This document shows, in pieces, positions 1 through 10,319 of a stretch of 64,000 nucleotides of DNA (its first letter is position 1; every line of letters starts with the position of its first letter). The position numbers and the translations under genes are program-made. The notes under the pieces are model-generated. The model was not told where the DNA came from and ran no database searches. It saw nothing but the letters and a program-made list of their open reading frames with translations. The stretch spans positions 62,001 through 126,000 of the forward strand of contig NZ_CP095554.1 of assembly GCF_023078375.1 (NCBI RefSeq), given 5' to 3'. Source of the DNA: Roseomonas gilardii subsp. gilardii. Lineage in GTDB: Bacteria; Pseudomonadota; Alphaproteobacteria; Acetobacterales; Acetobacteraceae.

Positions 1-4
1 CCGC

Positions 5-835
5 ATGTGCCCACCCGGCTGCCTGGACGCCGTCTGCCGCCATGTCGGCCGGCGCGGCCTGTTCCGCACCGGCTTCGCCGCCACTGCCGTGGCCGCCGCC
101 GGCCTGTCCGCCGCCCCACAGCCCGCCCAGGCCGCGCCCGGCCCCGTCACCTTCCGCGAGGCGCTGGACCTGACGCATCCGCTCTATGAGGGCTTTCCCA
201 CCTTCGACGGATCGAAGTGGTTCAGCATGGAGCCCTTCCTGACCTATGCGAAGGACAAGCTGAACATCAACCGCTGGACGCTGATGGAGCACACCGGCAC
301 GCATATGGACGCGCCGCTGCATTTCTCGGCGGATGGGCGCAGCGTGGATGCCATCCCCGTCGCCGACCTGATCGTGCCCATGGCCGTCATCGACATCCGC
401 CGGCGCGCCCAGGAGAATCCGGACGCCACCGTGACGCCGGACGACATCCGCGCCTGGGAAGCCCGCAACGGCCCGCTGCCCCAGGGCTGTTGCGTGGTGA
501 TGAATTCCGGCTGGCATGCGCTGCTCGACTCGCCCCGCTTCGCCGGCAAGGGCGCCGATGGCCGCAACCACACGCCCGGCTTCCATGGAGAGACGGCGCA
601 TCTGCTGCTGGAGCGCGACGTGAAGGGCATCGGGGTGGACACGCTCTCCCTCGATGCCGGGATCGAGACCGGCCCCTTCCCCGTCCACTACAGCTGGCTG
701 CCCGCCGGTCGCTGGGGCGTGGAGTGCCTGGCCAATCTCGACGCGGTGCCGGAGAAGGGAGCGCATCTCGTGCTCGGCGGGCCGAAGGTGAAGGGCGGCA
801 CCGGCGGGCCGAGCCGGGTGATCGCGCTGGTCTGA
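5..835 (+). CDS. Cyclase family protein with Tat-like signal
   Basis: The 276-aa product resembles the kynurenine formamidase-like cyclase family of metal-dependent amidohydrolases. The family metal motif is visible as HTGTHMDAPLH near residues 97-107. The N-terminus carries a Cys-containing lead (MCPPGC) and then a twin-arginine stretch (GRRGLFRTG) followed by an Ala-rich hydrophobic core ending near QAA. It is therefore probably exported in folded form. The start lies only four bases into the window, so an upstream start cannot be excluded, but the MC-x-P-C lead before the RR pair looks like a natural N-terminus. The substrate is unknown. A perfect hairpin follows the stop codon. Confidence 0.85.
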   Translation: MCPPGCLDAVCRHVGRRGLFRTGFAATAVAAAGLSAAPQPAQAAPGPVTFREALDLTHPLYEGFPTFDGSKWFSMEPFLTYAKDKLNINRWTLMEHTGTHMDAPLHFSADGRSVDAIPVADLIVPMAVIDIRRRAQENPDATVTPDDIRAWEARNGPLPQGCCVVMNSGWHALLDSPRFAGKGADGRNHTPGFHGETAHLLLERDVKGIGVDTLSLDAGIETGPFPVHYSWLPAGRWGVECLANLDAVPEKGAHLVLGGPKVKGGTGGPSRVIALV

Positions 836-851
836 AGGCCGTCCGCCACGA

Positions 852-887
852 AAAAGGGCGGCGCACCCTTCGGCGCGCCGCCCTTTT
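852..887. terminator. Bidirectional intrinsic terminator
   Basis: Perfect 13-bp arms (852-864 and 875-887, AAAAGGGCGGCGC and its complement) enclose a 10-nt loop. The run of A on one side and T on the other gives a U-tract in both directions. It sits between the convergent cyclase and typA genes and should end both transcripts. Confidence 0.85.
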
Positions 888-927
888 CTCGTTCCGGTCC
901 CGGGGCGCGTGGCCCCGGGGGCATGGC

Positions 928-2757
<1,830 letters not shown>

Positions 2758-3021
2758 GAGCAGGGATGTCCCGGTAGCGTTGCGCAAGCCGGAAATGCCC
2801 CGACAGCGCCATGTTGCGGCACACAAATAGGCGACCGGGCGGCAAAAAGCGAGTGTTGAAGCCTTGCACCGGGCTCGCCACAGACGCGCGCGCCTGCTCC
2901 CTGGGTTGGGAAAGGCGGGTCCGGATGGCATCTGAACCCGGAATCCCACTCTTGGGAAGCCGCTCCGGGGCACGCCATCCCGGGAAACACCGGAAAAATC
3001 CACCCGGCCCATTCCAGGACA
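2758..3021. other. Intergenic region upstream of typA
   Basis: The 313-bp gap between typA and the next minus-strand gene contains no convincing ORF. It must hold the typA promoter, read on the minus strand, but no clear -35/-10 pair is visible. The right end of the gap (3022-3063) forms a hairpin annotated separately. Confidence 0.4.
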
Positions 3022-3063
3022 GGCTGGGGACCAGCCCGGGACCTGTCCGGACCGTCCCCAGCC
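3022..3063 (-). terminator. Candidate terminator hairpin
   Basis: Ten-bp arms (GGCTGGGGAC at 3022-3031 and its complement at 3054-3063) lie immediately after the stop codon of the minus-strand gene at 3071. The loop is about 22 nt and can fold further. There is no obvious U-tract, so this may be a weak terminator or a 3'-end stabiliser. Confidence 0.4.
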
Positions 3064-3070
3064 GCGATGC

Positions 3071-3604
3071 TCAGCGCATCGGCGGCGGCGGCATGACGCC
3101 CGGAGGAGGCGGGGGCATCGGCCGGCCGTCGCGCGGCGGCGGGGCGGGGCGGGCCAGTGCCGCATCCGCCTCATCCAGCGCGGCCTGCGTGCCCCGGATG
3201 TCGCGCTGGGCCAGCGCGGCCCGTGCCTGGGACAGAGCCCGCACCACGGGGCCCTCATAGGGCCGCGCGGCCCTGGCCAGGACCTCGGCATTGGCGGCGG
3301 AGGCGCTGGGCGCGGTCACCGACAGGCTGCGGGTCAGGATGCGGCTTTCCGCCCGTTCTATGAACTCGTTGGCCTGGCCGAACTGGCGCCGCGCCAGGGC
3401 GGCGCGCGCCGAGGTCAGGAAGCCATGGATGTCGTTGATGTCGCTCTGGTCCGCCTGCCGGGCGATCTGCTCCTGGCCAGGCAGCGGAGGCAGCGCGGCG
3501 TTGTTACCGGCGGCACCTTGCGCCCGGGCCGTCCCGGCGGTGGCCAGCGCCATGGCCGAGAGCGCGATCGCGCTCAGGGGCAGGGATAGGAAGCGCATGG
3601 ACAT
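3071..3604 (-). CDS. Exported Pro-rich-tail protein, unknown function
   Basis: The 177-aa product has a clear Sec signal peptide (MSMRFLSLPLSAIALSAM, likely cleaved after ARA-Q). The central part is rich in Ala, Arg and Gln and looks helical, with repeated R-A-A-L-A-x-R motifs suggesting two tetratricopeptide-like or coiled segments. The C-terminus is a proline-rich tail (PMPPPPPGVMPPPPMR). The start is chosen because a good AGGAGA site lies 7 nt upstream. I do not recognise the family. It is probably periplasmic. Confidence 0.75.
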   Translation of the reverse strand: MSMRFLSLPLSAIALSAMALATAGTARAQGAAGNNAALPPLPGQEQIARQADQSDINDIHGFLTSARAALARRQFGQANEFIERAESRILTRSLSVTAPSASAANAEVLARAARPYEGPVVRALSQARAALAQRDIRGTQAALDEADAALARPAPPPRDGRPMPPPPPGVMPPPPMR

Positions 3605-3780
3605 GAGTTTCTCCTCGTTTCTTCCAATCGTCTCGGCGAGACCGGGGCGACTCCCATTTCGGGAGAGATCCGGAGCCACGGAATCCGGTCCGGCGGGAAG
3701 CAGCTTGGGTAACCGGCAGGCCGGATGGAAGAGCCGGCCGCCTGCGGCCACCCCTTTCGCCCGGCCGGAACGTCTCCGGC

Positions 3781-4026
3781 TCAGTTCGTGATCCGGGCCG
3801 GCGAATTGGCATCCACCGTCGGTTCCATGCCGTCCGGGCTCGGGCGGAGGGAGGCCAGCGGGTGGTCCATGTCCCGCCCTGGCACGAGCTGGGTCGGGCC
3901 GAGGCCCGCCGAATAGGGCGAGGTCGCCGCCGCAGCCCCGGCGCCGGGCGGCCGGCCGCCGGCGCAGGCCGCCAGCCCGGCCAGCATGGCGGAGGCCATG
4001 GCAAGGCGGATCAAGGCTCTGGGCAT
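3781..4026 (-). CDS. Small lipoprotein, unknown function
   Basis: The 81-aa product has a lipoprotein signal with lipobox LAAC at residues 18-21, so Cys21 would be acylated. The rest is short and low in complexity (Gly/Ala/Pro), then a polar segment containing PGRDMDHPLASLRP. The start is supported by an AAGGAGA site 4-5 nt upstream. A start 14 codons earlier is possible but has no comparable ribosome site. The gene lies 177 bp upstream of the exported protein at 3071-3604 on the same strand. No family recognised. Confidence 0.7.
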   Translation of the reverse strand: MPRALIRLAMASAMLAGLAACAGGRPPGAGAAAATSPYSAGLGPTQLVPGRDMDHPLASLRPSPDGMEPTVDANSPARITN

Positions 4027-4157
4027 GGTCTTCTCCTTATCGGAGGTCAGGTTTGTCCGGGGGGACACGGGCGATCAACCTCCCCGGAACGGGAAGGTTG
4101 CCATCCTGTCCCCGGTCCATGGCGACAAAAGGGCCGAAGCAGGGCCGCCCGGTCTCC

Positions 4158-5141
4158 TCAGCCCGCGCCGACCAGCGCCTTCAGATCCGCCTGCGGGCGG
4201 GCGCCGAAATGCGAGATGACCTCGGCCGCCGCGACGCTGCCCCAGCGGCCGCACTCCCCCGGCGGCAGGCCGCGCGTATAGGCGGCCAGGAAGCCAGCCG
4301 CATAGGCATCGCCCGCGCCGGTCGTGTCCACCACCCGTGTCGGCACGGCGGCGACCTCGTGCACCTGCCCGTCCAGGGCCACGATGCTGCCCTTCTCGCT
4401 GCGCGTCAGCACGGCCACCCGCACCTCGCGCTGCGCGGCGGCCAGCGCCTCCTCGAAGCTCTCCGTCTCGTAGAGGCTCAGGATCTCCGTCTCGTTGGCG
4501 AAGAGGATGTCCGTCCGCTCCTTCACGAAGGCCCGGAAGGCATCGCGGTGGCGGCCCACGCAGAAGGGATCGGACAGGGTGATCGACACCTCCCGCCCCG
4601 CGGCGCGGGCAATGTCGGCGGCGGCGCGGAAGGCCTGCTGCGCCGCCGGCGGGTCGAAGAGATAGCCCTCCATGTAGGTCACCTTCGCGCCGCGCACGGC
4701 GGCCTCGTCCACATCCGCCGGGCCGAACCCGACGCAGGCGCCGAGATAGGTGTTCATGGTCCGCTGCCCGTCCGGCGTCACCAGGATCAGGCAGCGCGCG
4801 GTGGGTGTGCCGCCCGTGGACGGCGCGGTCGGGAAGTGCACCCCGATCGAGCGCATGTCATGGGCGAAGACCTGGCCGAGCTGGTCGTCCGCCACCTTGC
4901 CCAGATAGCCGACCTTCGCCCCCAGCGCGGCCGCGACGGCGCAGGTGTTGCCGGCGGAGCCGCCGCTGCTTTCCGTCCCCGGCCCCATCACCGCATAGAG
5001 CGCATCGGCCTCGGCGGTGTCGATCAGGCGCATCTCGCCGGGCGTCAGGCCGCGGCTGCGCAGCAGGTCCGGCTCGGCACGGGCGATCACATCCACGATG
5101 GCATTGCCGATGCCGAGGATATCGAGGGACGGGGCGGTCAT
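4158..5141 (-). CDS. PfkB-family sugar/nucleoside kinase
   Basis: The 327-aa product is a ribokinase/PfkB-family kinase, closest in feel to adenosine-kinase-like members. It begins DILGIGNAIVDVIA and has the GGSAGNT substrate-binding motif and the C-terminal signature DTTGAGDAYAAGF with the catalytic Asp and the anion hole. ATP-dependent phosphorylation of adenosine or a sugar is expected, but the substrate cannot be fixed from sequence. The start is chosen at MTAPSLD, with GGAG about 9 nt upstream. It is divergent from the bactofilin gene. Confidence 0.9.
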   Translation of the reverse strand: MTAPSLDILGIGNAIVDVIARAEPDLLRSRGLTPGEMRLIDTAEADALYAVMGPGTESSGGSAGNTCAVAAALGAKVGYLGKVADDQLGQVFAHDMRSIGVHFPTAPSTGGTPTARCLILVTPDGQRTMNTYLGACVGFGPADVDEAAVRGAKVTYMEGYLFDPPAAQQAFRAAADIARAAGREVSITLSDPFCVGRHRDAFRAFVKERTDILFANETEILSLYETESFEEALAAAQREVRVAVLTRSEKGSIVALDGQVHEVAAVPTRVVDTTGAGDAYAAGFLAAYTRGLPPGECGRWGSVAAAEVISHFGARPQADLKALVGAG

Positions 5142-5404
5142 GCGCGGACTCCGGAAAGGGAGTGCGGGCGTAGCAGGCATGGCGCCGGGCGTCAGCCGGG
5201 CAGCGGCATTCCGCGCACGCGGACGCAGGGATGGCGATTCTGCAACACCTGTTGTGCCGATCAGCCACAATTGATGATCGTCACGCCACCGTGCTAGCCG
5301 GAGCTTCCCGGAACTGCGCGGCGGGGGCCGTGCCAGCCGGGACTGCCGGGCCGAGGGGAGACCGTTCCGGTGGTCGCTCAACGCAAAAAAGGGGGAGCAG
5401 CTTC

Positions 5405-6130
5405 ATGTCCGTCTTCCGACGCAAGCGGGAGGATGCTGTTCCGCCCGCGCCCGAGGCTTCGTCGGCCGCAGTGCCTGTTGCCCGTGACCCAGAACTGACC
5501 GTGCCGCCTTTTCGCCCGGCACCGCCGGCGGGCGCCGCCGTGAAGGACCCCGCCATGAGCCTGCCGCCAAAGCCGAACGCCATGCCGGGCCTGCCCCAAG
5601 GCATGAACCCCGGAGGAATGAATCCCGGAATGAACACCCCGCCCAACGCCCAGCCCGGCCCCTTCCCCGGCGCGCAGCCGCGCCCCGGCGCGCCGTCCGG
5701 TCCCCTGCCCGCCTCGGCCGCGCCGCAGCGCCCGCAGGCGCCGCAGGAGTCCGAGCGCCGCACCCTCGTGGTCGGCAAGGGCATCAGCCTGCAGGGCACC
5801 GTCTCGGATGCCGAGCGCCTGGTGGTCGAAGGCACGGTCGAGAGCCAGATGATCCACGCCCATGAGCTGAACATCAGCGGCACCGGCGTGTTCAAGGGCG
5901 AGGTCGAGGTCGAGAATGCCGAGGTCGCCGGCGTGTTCGACGGCACCATCACCGCCCGCGGCAACCTGGTCATCCGCGCCACCGGCCGGGTGCTGGGCGT
6001 GGCCCGCTGCCGCCGCCTGCAGGTCGAGGATGGCGGCCAGCTTTCCGGCCGCATGGAGATGCTGACGGACAACAACCCGCCGCGCATGGGCGTGCCGGCC
6101 TTCCCCAGCGCCGAGCCTGCCGAGGTCTGA
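5405..6130 (+). CDS. Bactofilin family cytoskeletal protein
   Basis: The 241-aa product is a bactofilin, a nucleotide-independent polymer that scaffolds envelope and stalk enzymes. A long Pro/Gly/Met-rich disordered N-terminal arm (about residues 20-115, with repeated GMNPG units) precedes the beta-helical core. The core begins near TLVVGKGISLQGTV and shows the typical V-E-G-T-V and A-x-V-x-G-x-x-x-G turns. A short acidic C-terminal tail follows. The start has a GGGGGAG site 5-6 nt upstream. A lipoprotein gene begins 3 nt after the stop, so the two are probably co-transcribed. Confidence 0.93.
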   Translation: MSVFRRKREDAVPPAPEASSAAVPVARDPELTVPPFRPAPPAGAAVKDPAMSLPPKPNAMPGLPQGMNPGGMNPGMNTPPNAQPGPFPGAQPRPGAPSGPLPASAAPQRPQAPQESERRTLVVGKGISLQGTVSDAERLVVEGTVESQMIHAHELNISGTGVFKGEVEVENAEVAGVFDGTITARGNLVIRATGRVLGVARCRRLQVEDGGQLSGRMEMLTDNNPPRMGVPAFPSAEPAEV

Positions 6131-6133
6131 TCC

Positions 6134-6676
6134 ATGGGGCGGCACCATGCCGCCGCACACCGGATGCAAGGGGGCAGGCTCTTCAGGGCCTGCCCCCTTC
6201 TTCTTGCGCTCCTTGTGGCGCCCCTGCTGGCCGCCTGCGCGGGACCGGCGGACGGGTTGCCGGACCGCGGCGCGGTCCTGGACGAGGTGATGCGGAACTA
6301 CCGCGCCAGCCTGATCGCCGTGTCCGGCGAGAACCCGCTGCCCGGCGCCGGAGAGGGTGGAAAGGCGCAACCGATGACGGCCCCGCAGCCGGCCGTGGCG
6401 CTGCGCCCTGGCGCCCCGCCCGCCAGCGTGGCCAGCCTGCGGGGGCAGACGGGACCGGCGGTCCGCGCCGCGCTCGGTGCGCCCGTCTTCCGGCGGGCCG
6501 AGGGGCCGGCGGAGATCTGGCTCTACAGCGGCCAGCGCTGCCAGCTCGACCTGATCCTCTACCCGAGCGGTCGGGAGTTGCTGGTCGCCTGGGCCGCCGC
6601 ACGCGCCGCCGGAACGGAGCGGGTGACCGAGGAAGCCTGCCTGCGCGAACTCGGCGGCAGGCCGCCGGGCGTGTGA
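6134..6676 (+). CDS. Lipoprotein downstream of bactofilin
   Basis: The 180-aa product has a signal peptide ending in lipobox LAAC, with Cys35 acylated if the first ATG is used. An in-frame ATG at 6164 gives a more usual signal length. The mature protein has a variable Pro/Ala-rich stretch, then a conserved-looking C-terminal half. That half has GQTGPAVRAALGAP, EIWLYSGQRCQLDLILYP and a second Cys near the end, resembling small SmpA/BamE-like outer-membrane lipoproteins. That resemblance is inference. A terminator-like hairpin lies inside its signal-peptide codons. Confidence 0.7.
   Translation: MGRHHAAAHRMQGGRLFRACPLLLALLVAPLLAACAGPADGLPDRGAVLDEVMRNYRASLIAVSGENPLPGAGEGGKAQPMTAPQPAVALRPGAPPASVASLRGQTGPAVRAALGAPVFRRAEGPAEIWLYSGQRCQLDLILYPSGRELLVAWAAARAAGTERVTEEACLRELGGRPPGV
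6168..6199 (+). terminator. Terminator-like hairpin inside a signal-peptide coding region
   Basis: Perfect 12-bp arms (AAGGGGGCAGGC at 6168-6179, complement at 6188-6199) with an 8-nt loop are followed by CTTCTTG. It lies 38 nt after the bactofilin stop and just downstream of both candidate starts of the lipoprotein gene. It may partly terminate bactofilin mRNA or attenuate the lipoprotein. Confidence 0.5.
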
Positions 6677-6783
6677 TGGCGGCCCCGCCGCCTGGCGGAT
6701 GGAACCCTGCACCCCGTCGCCTTCCCCGCCGTTAGGCTGATGCCCTCCGGCCGGTCCGGAAGGCCGGCACGGGAGGAGGCGGC

Positions 6784-7365
6784 ATGAAGGCGTTCCTGGA
6801 TTTCGAGGCATCCTCGCTGGAGAAGGGCGGCTTTCCGGTCGAGGTCGGCTGGGTCCTGGAGGATGGCACGGAGGAGGCGCACCTGATCCGCCCCGCCCCG
6901 GACTGGACGGTCTGGTCGGCGGAAGCCGAGGCGATCCACCACCTGTCGCGTTCCCGGCTGGAGGCGGAGGGGGAAGTGCCCGACGCCGTCGCGGCGCGGA
7001 TGATGGAGGCGCTGTCGGGTCACGAGATCCTGGCCAGCGCTCCGTCCTGGGACGGGCAATGGCTCAGCCGACTGCTGCGCGCGGGCGGGCTGCCGCGCCA
7101 CGCCCTGCGACTGGGCGACACGGACGCCGCCGAGGAGGCGGAGGCCGAACGCATCCTTCGTGAGGCGGGCCTCCCGGTGGCGGAGCGCGCCACGCAGGTC
7201 CGGCGGATCGTGGAGGAGGCGCGGCAGGCGGATGAAGCGCTCGGCCCGGCGGAACACCGCGCTTTGGCCGATGCCCGGCGGTCCCGGCGCCTCTTCGAGG
7301 CCGTGCGCCAGGGTGCACGGGCCATGGCGGAACAGCACCAGGCCGCCAGGACAGCCCAAGGGTGA
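6784..7365 (+). CDS. DEDDh 3'-5' exonuclease-like protein
   Basis: The 193-aa product has the RNase H-like exonuclease layout of the DnaQ/DEDDh group. DFEASS near residues 6-11 supplies the first two acidic ligands. A central Asp lies in APSWDGQWLSRLL, and HRALADARRSR near the C-terminus supplies the His and last Asp. It is short and has no polymerase-associated domain. The function could be RNA trimming (oligoribonuclease-like) or DNA proofreading. The start is supported by GGGAGGAGG upstream. Confidence 0.8.
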   Translation: MKAFLDFEASSLEKGGFPVEVGWVLEDGTEEAHLIRPAPDWTVWSAEAEAIHHLSRSRLEAEGEVPDAVAARMMEALSGHEILASAPSWDGQWLSRLLRAGGLPRHALRLGDTDAAEEAEAERILREAGLPVAERATQVRRIVEEARQADEALGPAEHRALADARRSRRLFEAVRQGARAMAEQHQAARTAQG

Positions 7366-7389
7366 TCCGGCGATAAGAGGGGCCGGCCG

Positions 7390-7602
7390 TCAGCCGGTGC
7401 CGCCGTCATCCGTCTTGTCGCTGCGGGCCTGTTCCCGCAACTGCTCCAGCGTCAGGCCGGCCGGGGTGGAACCCGCCAGTGTCCCGTCGCCGGCTTCCTC
7501 ATGGGCCTTGTCGGTCGGGGCGCCCTGCGGCGTGTGGCTGGGGCCTTTGGCCTTGCTGGGGTCCTCCGCGCCGCGATCCCCTGGCTTGCGCGCATCATTC
7601 AT
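7390..7602 (-). CDS. Small polar protein, unknown function
   Basis: The 70-aa product is highly polar and probably disordered (rich in Asp, Gly, Lys, Thr), with a short helical stretch GLTLEQLREQARSD near the C-terminus. The start MNDARKPGD has a GGAGAAG site about 5 nt upstream, which supports a real gene. It is convergent with the exonuclease-like gene. No family recognised. Confidence 0.55.
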   Translation of the reverse strand: MNDARKPGDRGAEDPSKAKGPSHTPQGAPTDKAHEEAGDGTLAGSTPAGLTLEQLREQARSDKTDDGGTG

Positions 7603-7678
7603 CGGGCTTCTCCGGTTTCCGGGGGTGCCATGCCCCTCTCCCCGGACCAACGCCCGGAGGCCCGTGAGGTATGCCTCG

Positions 7679-9259
7679 TCAATGCCGCGCGGATTCCGCG
7701 ACCCGCCGGAATGGCAGGTCGCGCGCCAGCCAGCAGCCGACCCTGATCTCGGCGATCCCCCCGGCATCGCCGCGCAGGGCGCGCAGTGTCCAGTCGCCCG
7801 GCGGGGCGAAATCCAGCGCGCGGGGGCAGGGCAGCAATAGGATGTCCGAGGCGAAGGGCAGCAGCGGCTGCATCATCCCCTCCCCCAGCCGGCCGGAGAA
7901 GGCGCCGTAGAGCACGCCGCCCGACGCAACGATGGTCAGTTCCGCCCCCAGTTCCTCGCAGCGGAATCGTCCCTCGAAGCCGCGGCCCGGTTCGCCGTTG
8001 CGCGGCTCCAGCCGCGTCCGGAGATTGTCGCCGGCGCGTTCCAGGATGACGGCCTCGCCTTCCCGGAACAGGCGGCTCGCGCCGCCGCCGGCACTGCCGT
8101 CCTCGCGCCCCGACAGGAGTTCCGGCCCGCCCGAGAAGCCCAGCCGCAGGCGTCCGTCCGGCATCGCCTCCACCCGGGTCGCCAGCCCGGTCTCGGGCTC
8201 CAGGTAGCAGCCTGCCAGCCTGGGATCGGCGGCGGGCGGGACCGGATCGGCGGGCAGGTCCAGCAGCGCGCCAAAAAGCTCCGCGGCGGCAGCGCGGGGA
8301 TCGGCCATGTGATTGAACAGCACCACCACGGAAACGCGTTCCGCTGCCGCATGGGCCCGGAAGCTCCGCCAGCCACGCAGGCCGCCGCCATGGGCGGTGA
8401 TCTCGCGCCCCAGCAGCCTGCCGCGCCCCAGGCCGAAGCCATAGGCGGCGGGCTTCCCGTCGCGGAAGGTCACGGGCGCGGAAAGCCGGTTGTACAGCCC
8501 GCCGGCCTCGTCCCGCGTCGCGTCGATGAAACGCTCCCAGGCGATCATGTCCTCCAGCGAGGCGGCGAGGCCGGCATCGCCCGTCCAGTGGATATGGTTC
8601 TCCGCCATGCGGAAGCCGCCGGCGAGCGAGCCCTCGTAGCCGATCGTGCCGTCCCGCACCGTGGAGGTGTCCGGGTTCAGCCCCGCCCGCGGCATCTCCG
8701 CGCGGTCGAGGATGCGTTCGCGCAGCAGTTCCGCGAAATCCCGGCCGGTGCGGCGCTCGATGATTGCGGACAGGAGGCGGAAGTTCTGGTTGACATAGGA
8801 GAAGCGCGTGCCGGGCCGGAAATGCAGGCTCCGCGTCCGCCCGATCAGCCAGCGCGCCTCCTCCGGCCCGAAATGCCCCTCCACCGGCGCACCGCAGAGC
8901 ATCGCCTCGGCCCAGTAGTCCCGCAGCCCCGACTGGTTGTGGCAGAGGTCGAGGATGCCGGGCGCCTCCCCCGCCAGCTCCGGCATCAGCCGGCGGATCT
9001 CCCCGTCCAGCGCCTTGGGGTCGGGAAACAGGTCCAGCAGCAGGGCACAGGTGAACTGTTTGGTGATGGAGCAGACCAGGAAGGGCGTCCGTTCCGTGAA
9101 GGGCAGGCGCCGTGCGGCATCCGCCCAGCCCCAGCAGCGGCTCGCCACCACCCGCCCCTCGCGCAGCACCGCCACGGCGCCGCCGGGGCCGGGATAACGG
9201 GCCGGCAGGCTGTCGAGGACTCGGTCGAGGCGGCTGGCGGTCTGGCTCATGCGCCGCAT
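7679..9259 (-). CDS. dap: D-aminopeptidase (serine, beta-lactamase fold)
   Basis: The 526-aa product matches the three-domain D-stereospecific aminopeptidase of Ochrobactrum in both length and order of motifs. It releases N-terminal D-amino acids from peptides. The nucleophile motif SITK (Ser64, Lys67) lies in CSITKQFTCALLLD. YVN (about residues 153-155) and HGG (about 285) complete the penicillin-binding catalytic set. NQSGLRDYW and the C-terminal VGCWLARD are also family hallmarks. The start at 9259 has GGGAG 8 nt upstream. A second ATG at 9250 would match the family N-terminus slightly better. No signal peptide is seen, so it is cytoplasmic. Confidence 0.9.
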   Translation of the reverse strand: MRRMSQTASRLDRVLDSLPARYPGPGGAVAVLREGRVVASRCWGWADAARRLPFTERTPFLVCSITKQFTCALLLDLFPDPKALDGEIRRLMPELAGEAPGILDLCHNQSGLRDYWAEAMLCGAPVEGHFGPEEARWLIGRTRSLHFRPGTRFSYVNQNFRLLSAIIERRTGRDFAELLRERILDRAEMPRAGLNPDTSTVRDGTIGYEGSLAGGFRMAENHIHWTGDAGLAASLEDMIAWERFIDATRDEAGGLYNRLSAPVTFRDGKPAAYGFGLGRGRLLGREITAHGGGLRGWRSFRAHAAAERVSVVVLFNHMADPRAAAAELFGALLDLPADPVPPAADPRLAGCYLEPETGLATRVEAMPDGRLRLGFSGGPELLSGREDGSAGGGASRLFREGEAVILERAGDNLRTRLEPRNGEPGRGFEGRFRCEELGAELTIVASGGVLYGAFSGRLGEGMMQPLLPFASDILLLPCPRALDFAPPGDWTLRALRGDAGGIAEIRVGCWLARDLPFRRVAESARH

Positions 9260-9340
9260 TGAAGCCGCTCCCGCCCTGCCCGCAAATCCCCGCCCCCCCT
9301 GCGGACACCCGGGTGCCCGCCGGGGGGGCGGCCGCGCCGG

Positions 9341-10204
9341 TCAGCCGATCGCCGCGACGATCTCCCCCAGCATCGGCTTGAGGTGGAAGTTCTCGCCCGG
9401 CTGGATCGCGACATGGCCGCCAGCCTCCTCCACCGCCCGCGCCACCAGCGGGCCGACAGCGGCGATGCGGGTGCGCGCCAGGGCCTCGGCCAGCAGATCC
9501 TCCTCGCCGGCGGCCTTCGCCACCTCGCGCAGGCGCCGGACCTGCGGCGAGGAGGTGAAGGCGATCAGGTCCACCGCCCCGTCCGCCATCTCGCGGATCA
9601 CCGCCAGCACCCGCCCGTCATCCTCCTTCGAGGCATAGGCATAGGGCACCACCGGGTCGGGCCGGGCGCCACGGTCGCGCAGGAAGCCCAGCAGCGCCTC
9701 GTTGGGATTGTCGGGATAGAGCTGCACCGCCACGCGCCGCCCCTCCAGCGGCAGGGATTCCAGCGCGGCGATCACCCCGGCCGTGGTCGGCGTGGCCGCG
9801 GAGATGTCGGGCCCCAGCCCCAGGCTCCGAAGCCGGGCGGTCGGCTTCGGCCCGCGCACGATGCGGCGCGCCCCGGACAGCGCGGCGCGGAAGCCTTCCG
9901 CCAGCCCGGCCCGCTCCGCCACGCCCATCAGGCGCGACAGCCCCTCCCCGGTCAGCAGGATCAGGTCGTCCGGCGGCGTCGCGATGAAGCGCCGCAGCCA
10001 GGCCTCGGCGGGTGCCGGGTCCTCCAGGTCGAGAATGGCGACCAGCGGGCAGCGCAGCACCGCAGCCCCCTGGCGCTCCAGCATCCGGGCCATGGTCTCC
10101 AGCTCGCGCGTTTCCGGCACCACGACGCGGCGGCCGGCCAGCGGCCCGGCCATGGGTGAGGCCGTGCCCCGGTTCCCCGCCTCGCCATCCACAGGACTGC
10201 TCAT
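9341..10204 (-). CDS. hemD: Uroporphyrinogen-III synthase-like protein
   Basis: The 287-aa product has the two-domain HemD fold pattern. It has VVVPETRELETMARMLERQGA at the start, a mid-domain PTTAGVIAAL, then VAVQLYPDNPNEALLGFL, VDLIAFTSSPQVRRL and IAAVGPLVARA. HemD closes hydroxymethylbilane to uroporphyrinogen III for heme and cobalamin. A second HemD homologue fused or near hemC is common in this group, so this copy could be a paralogue. The start is chosen by an AAGGAAGAG site 4 nt upstream. It is divergent from the DUF3072 gene. Confidence 0.8.
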   Translation of the reverse strand: MSSPVDGEAGNRGTASPMAGPLAGRRVVVPETRELETMARMLERQGAAVLRCPLVAILDLEDPAPAEAWLRRFIATPPDDLILLTGEGLSRLMGVAERAGLAEGFRAALSGARRIVRGPKPTARLRSLGLGPDISAATPTTAGVIAALESLPLEGRRVAVQLYPDNPNEALLGFLRDRGARPDPVVPYAYASKEDDGRVLAVIREMADGAVDLIAFTSSPQVRRLREVAKAAGEEDLLAEALARTRIAAVGPLVARAVEEAGGHVAIQPGENFHLKPMLGEIVAAIG

Positions 10205-10319
10205 GGGCTCTTCCTTGGCTTCTCGCTCCGGCCGGGAGTTACCCGCATGGCGCAAAGGCCGCGAAACCCGTGCCGGATGCGAACGTTTGGAGAACAATCA
10301 ACGCAAGGATGCCAGATCC

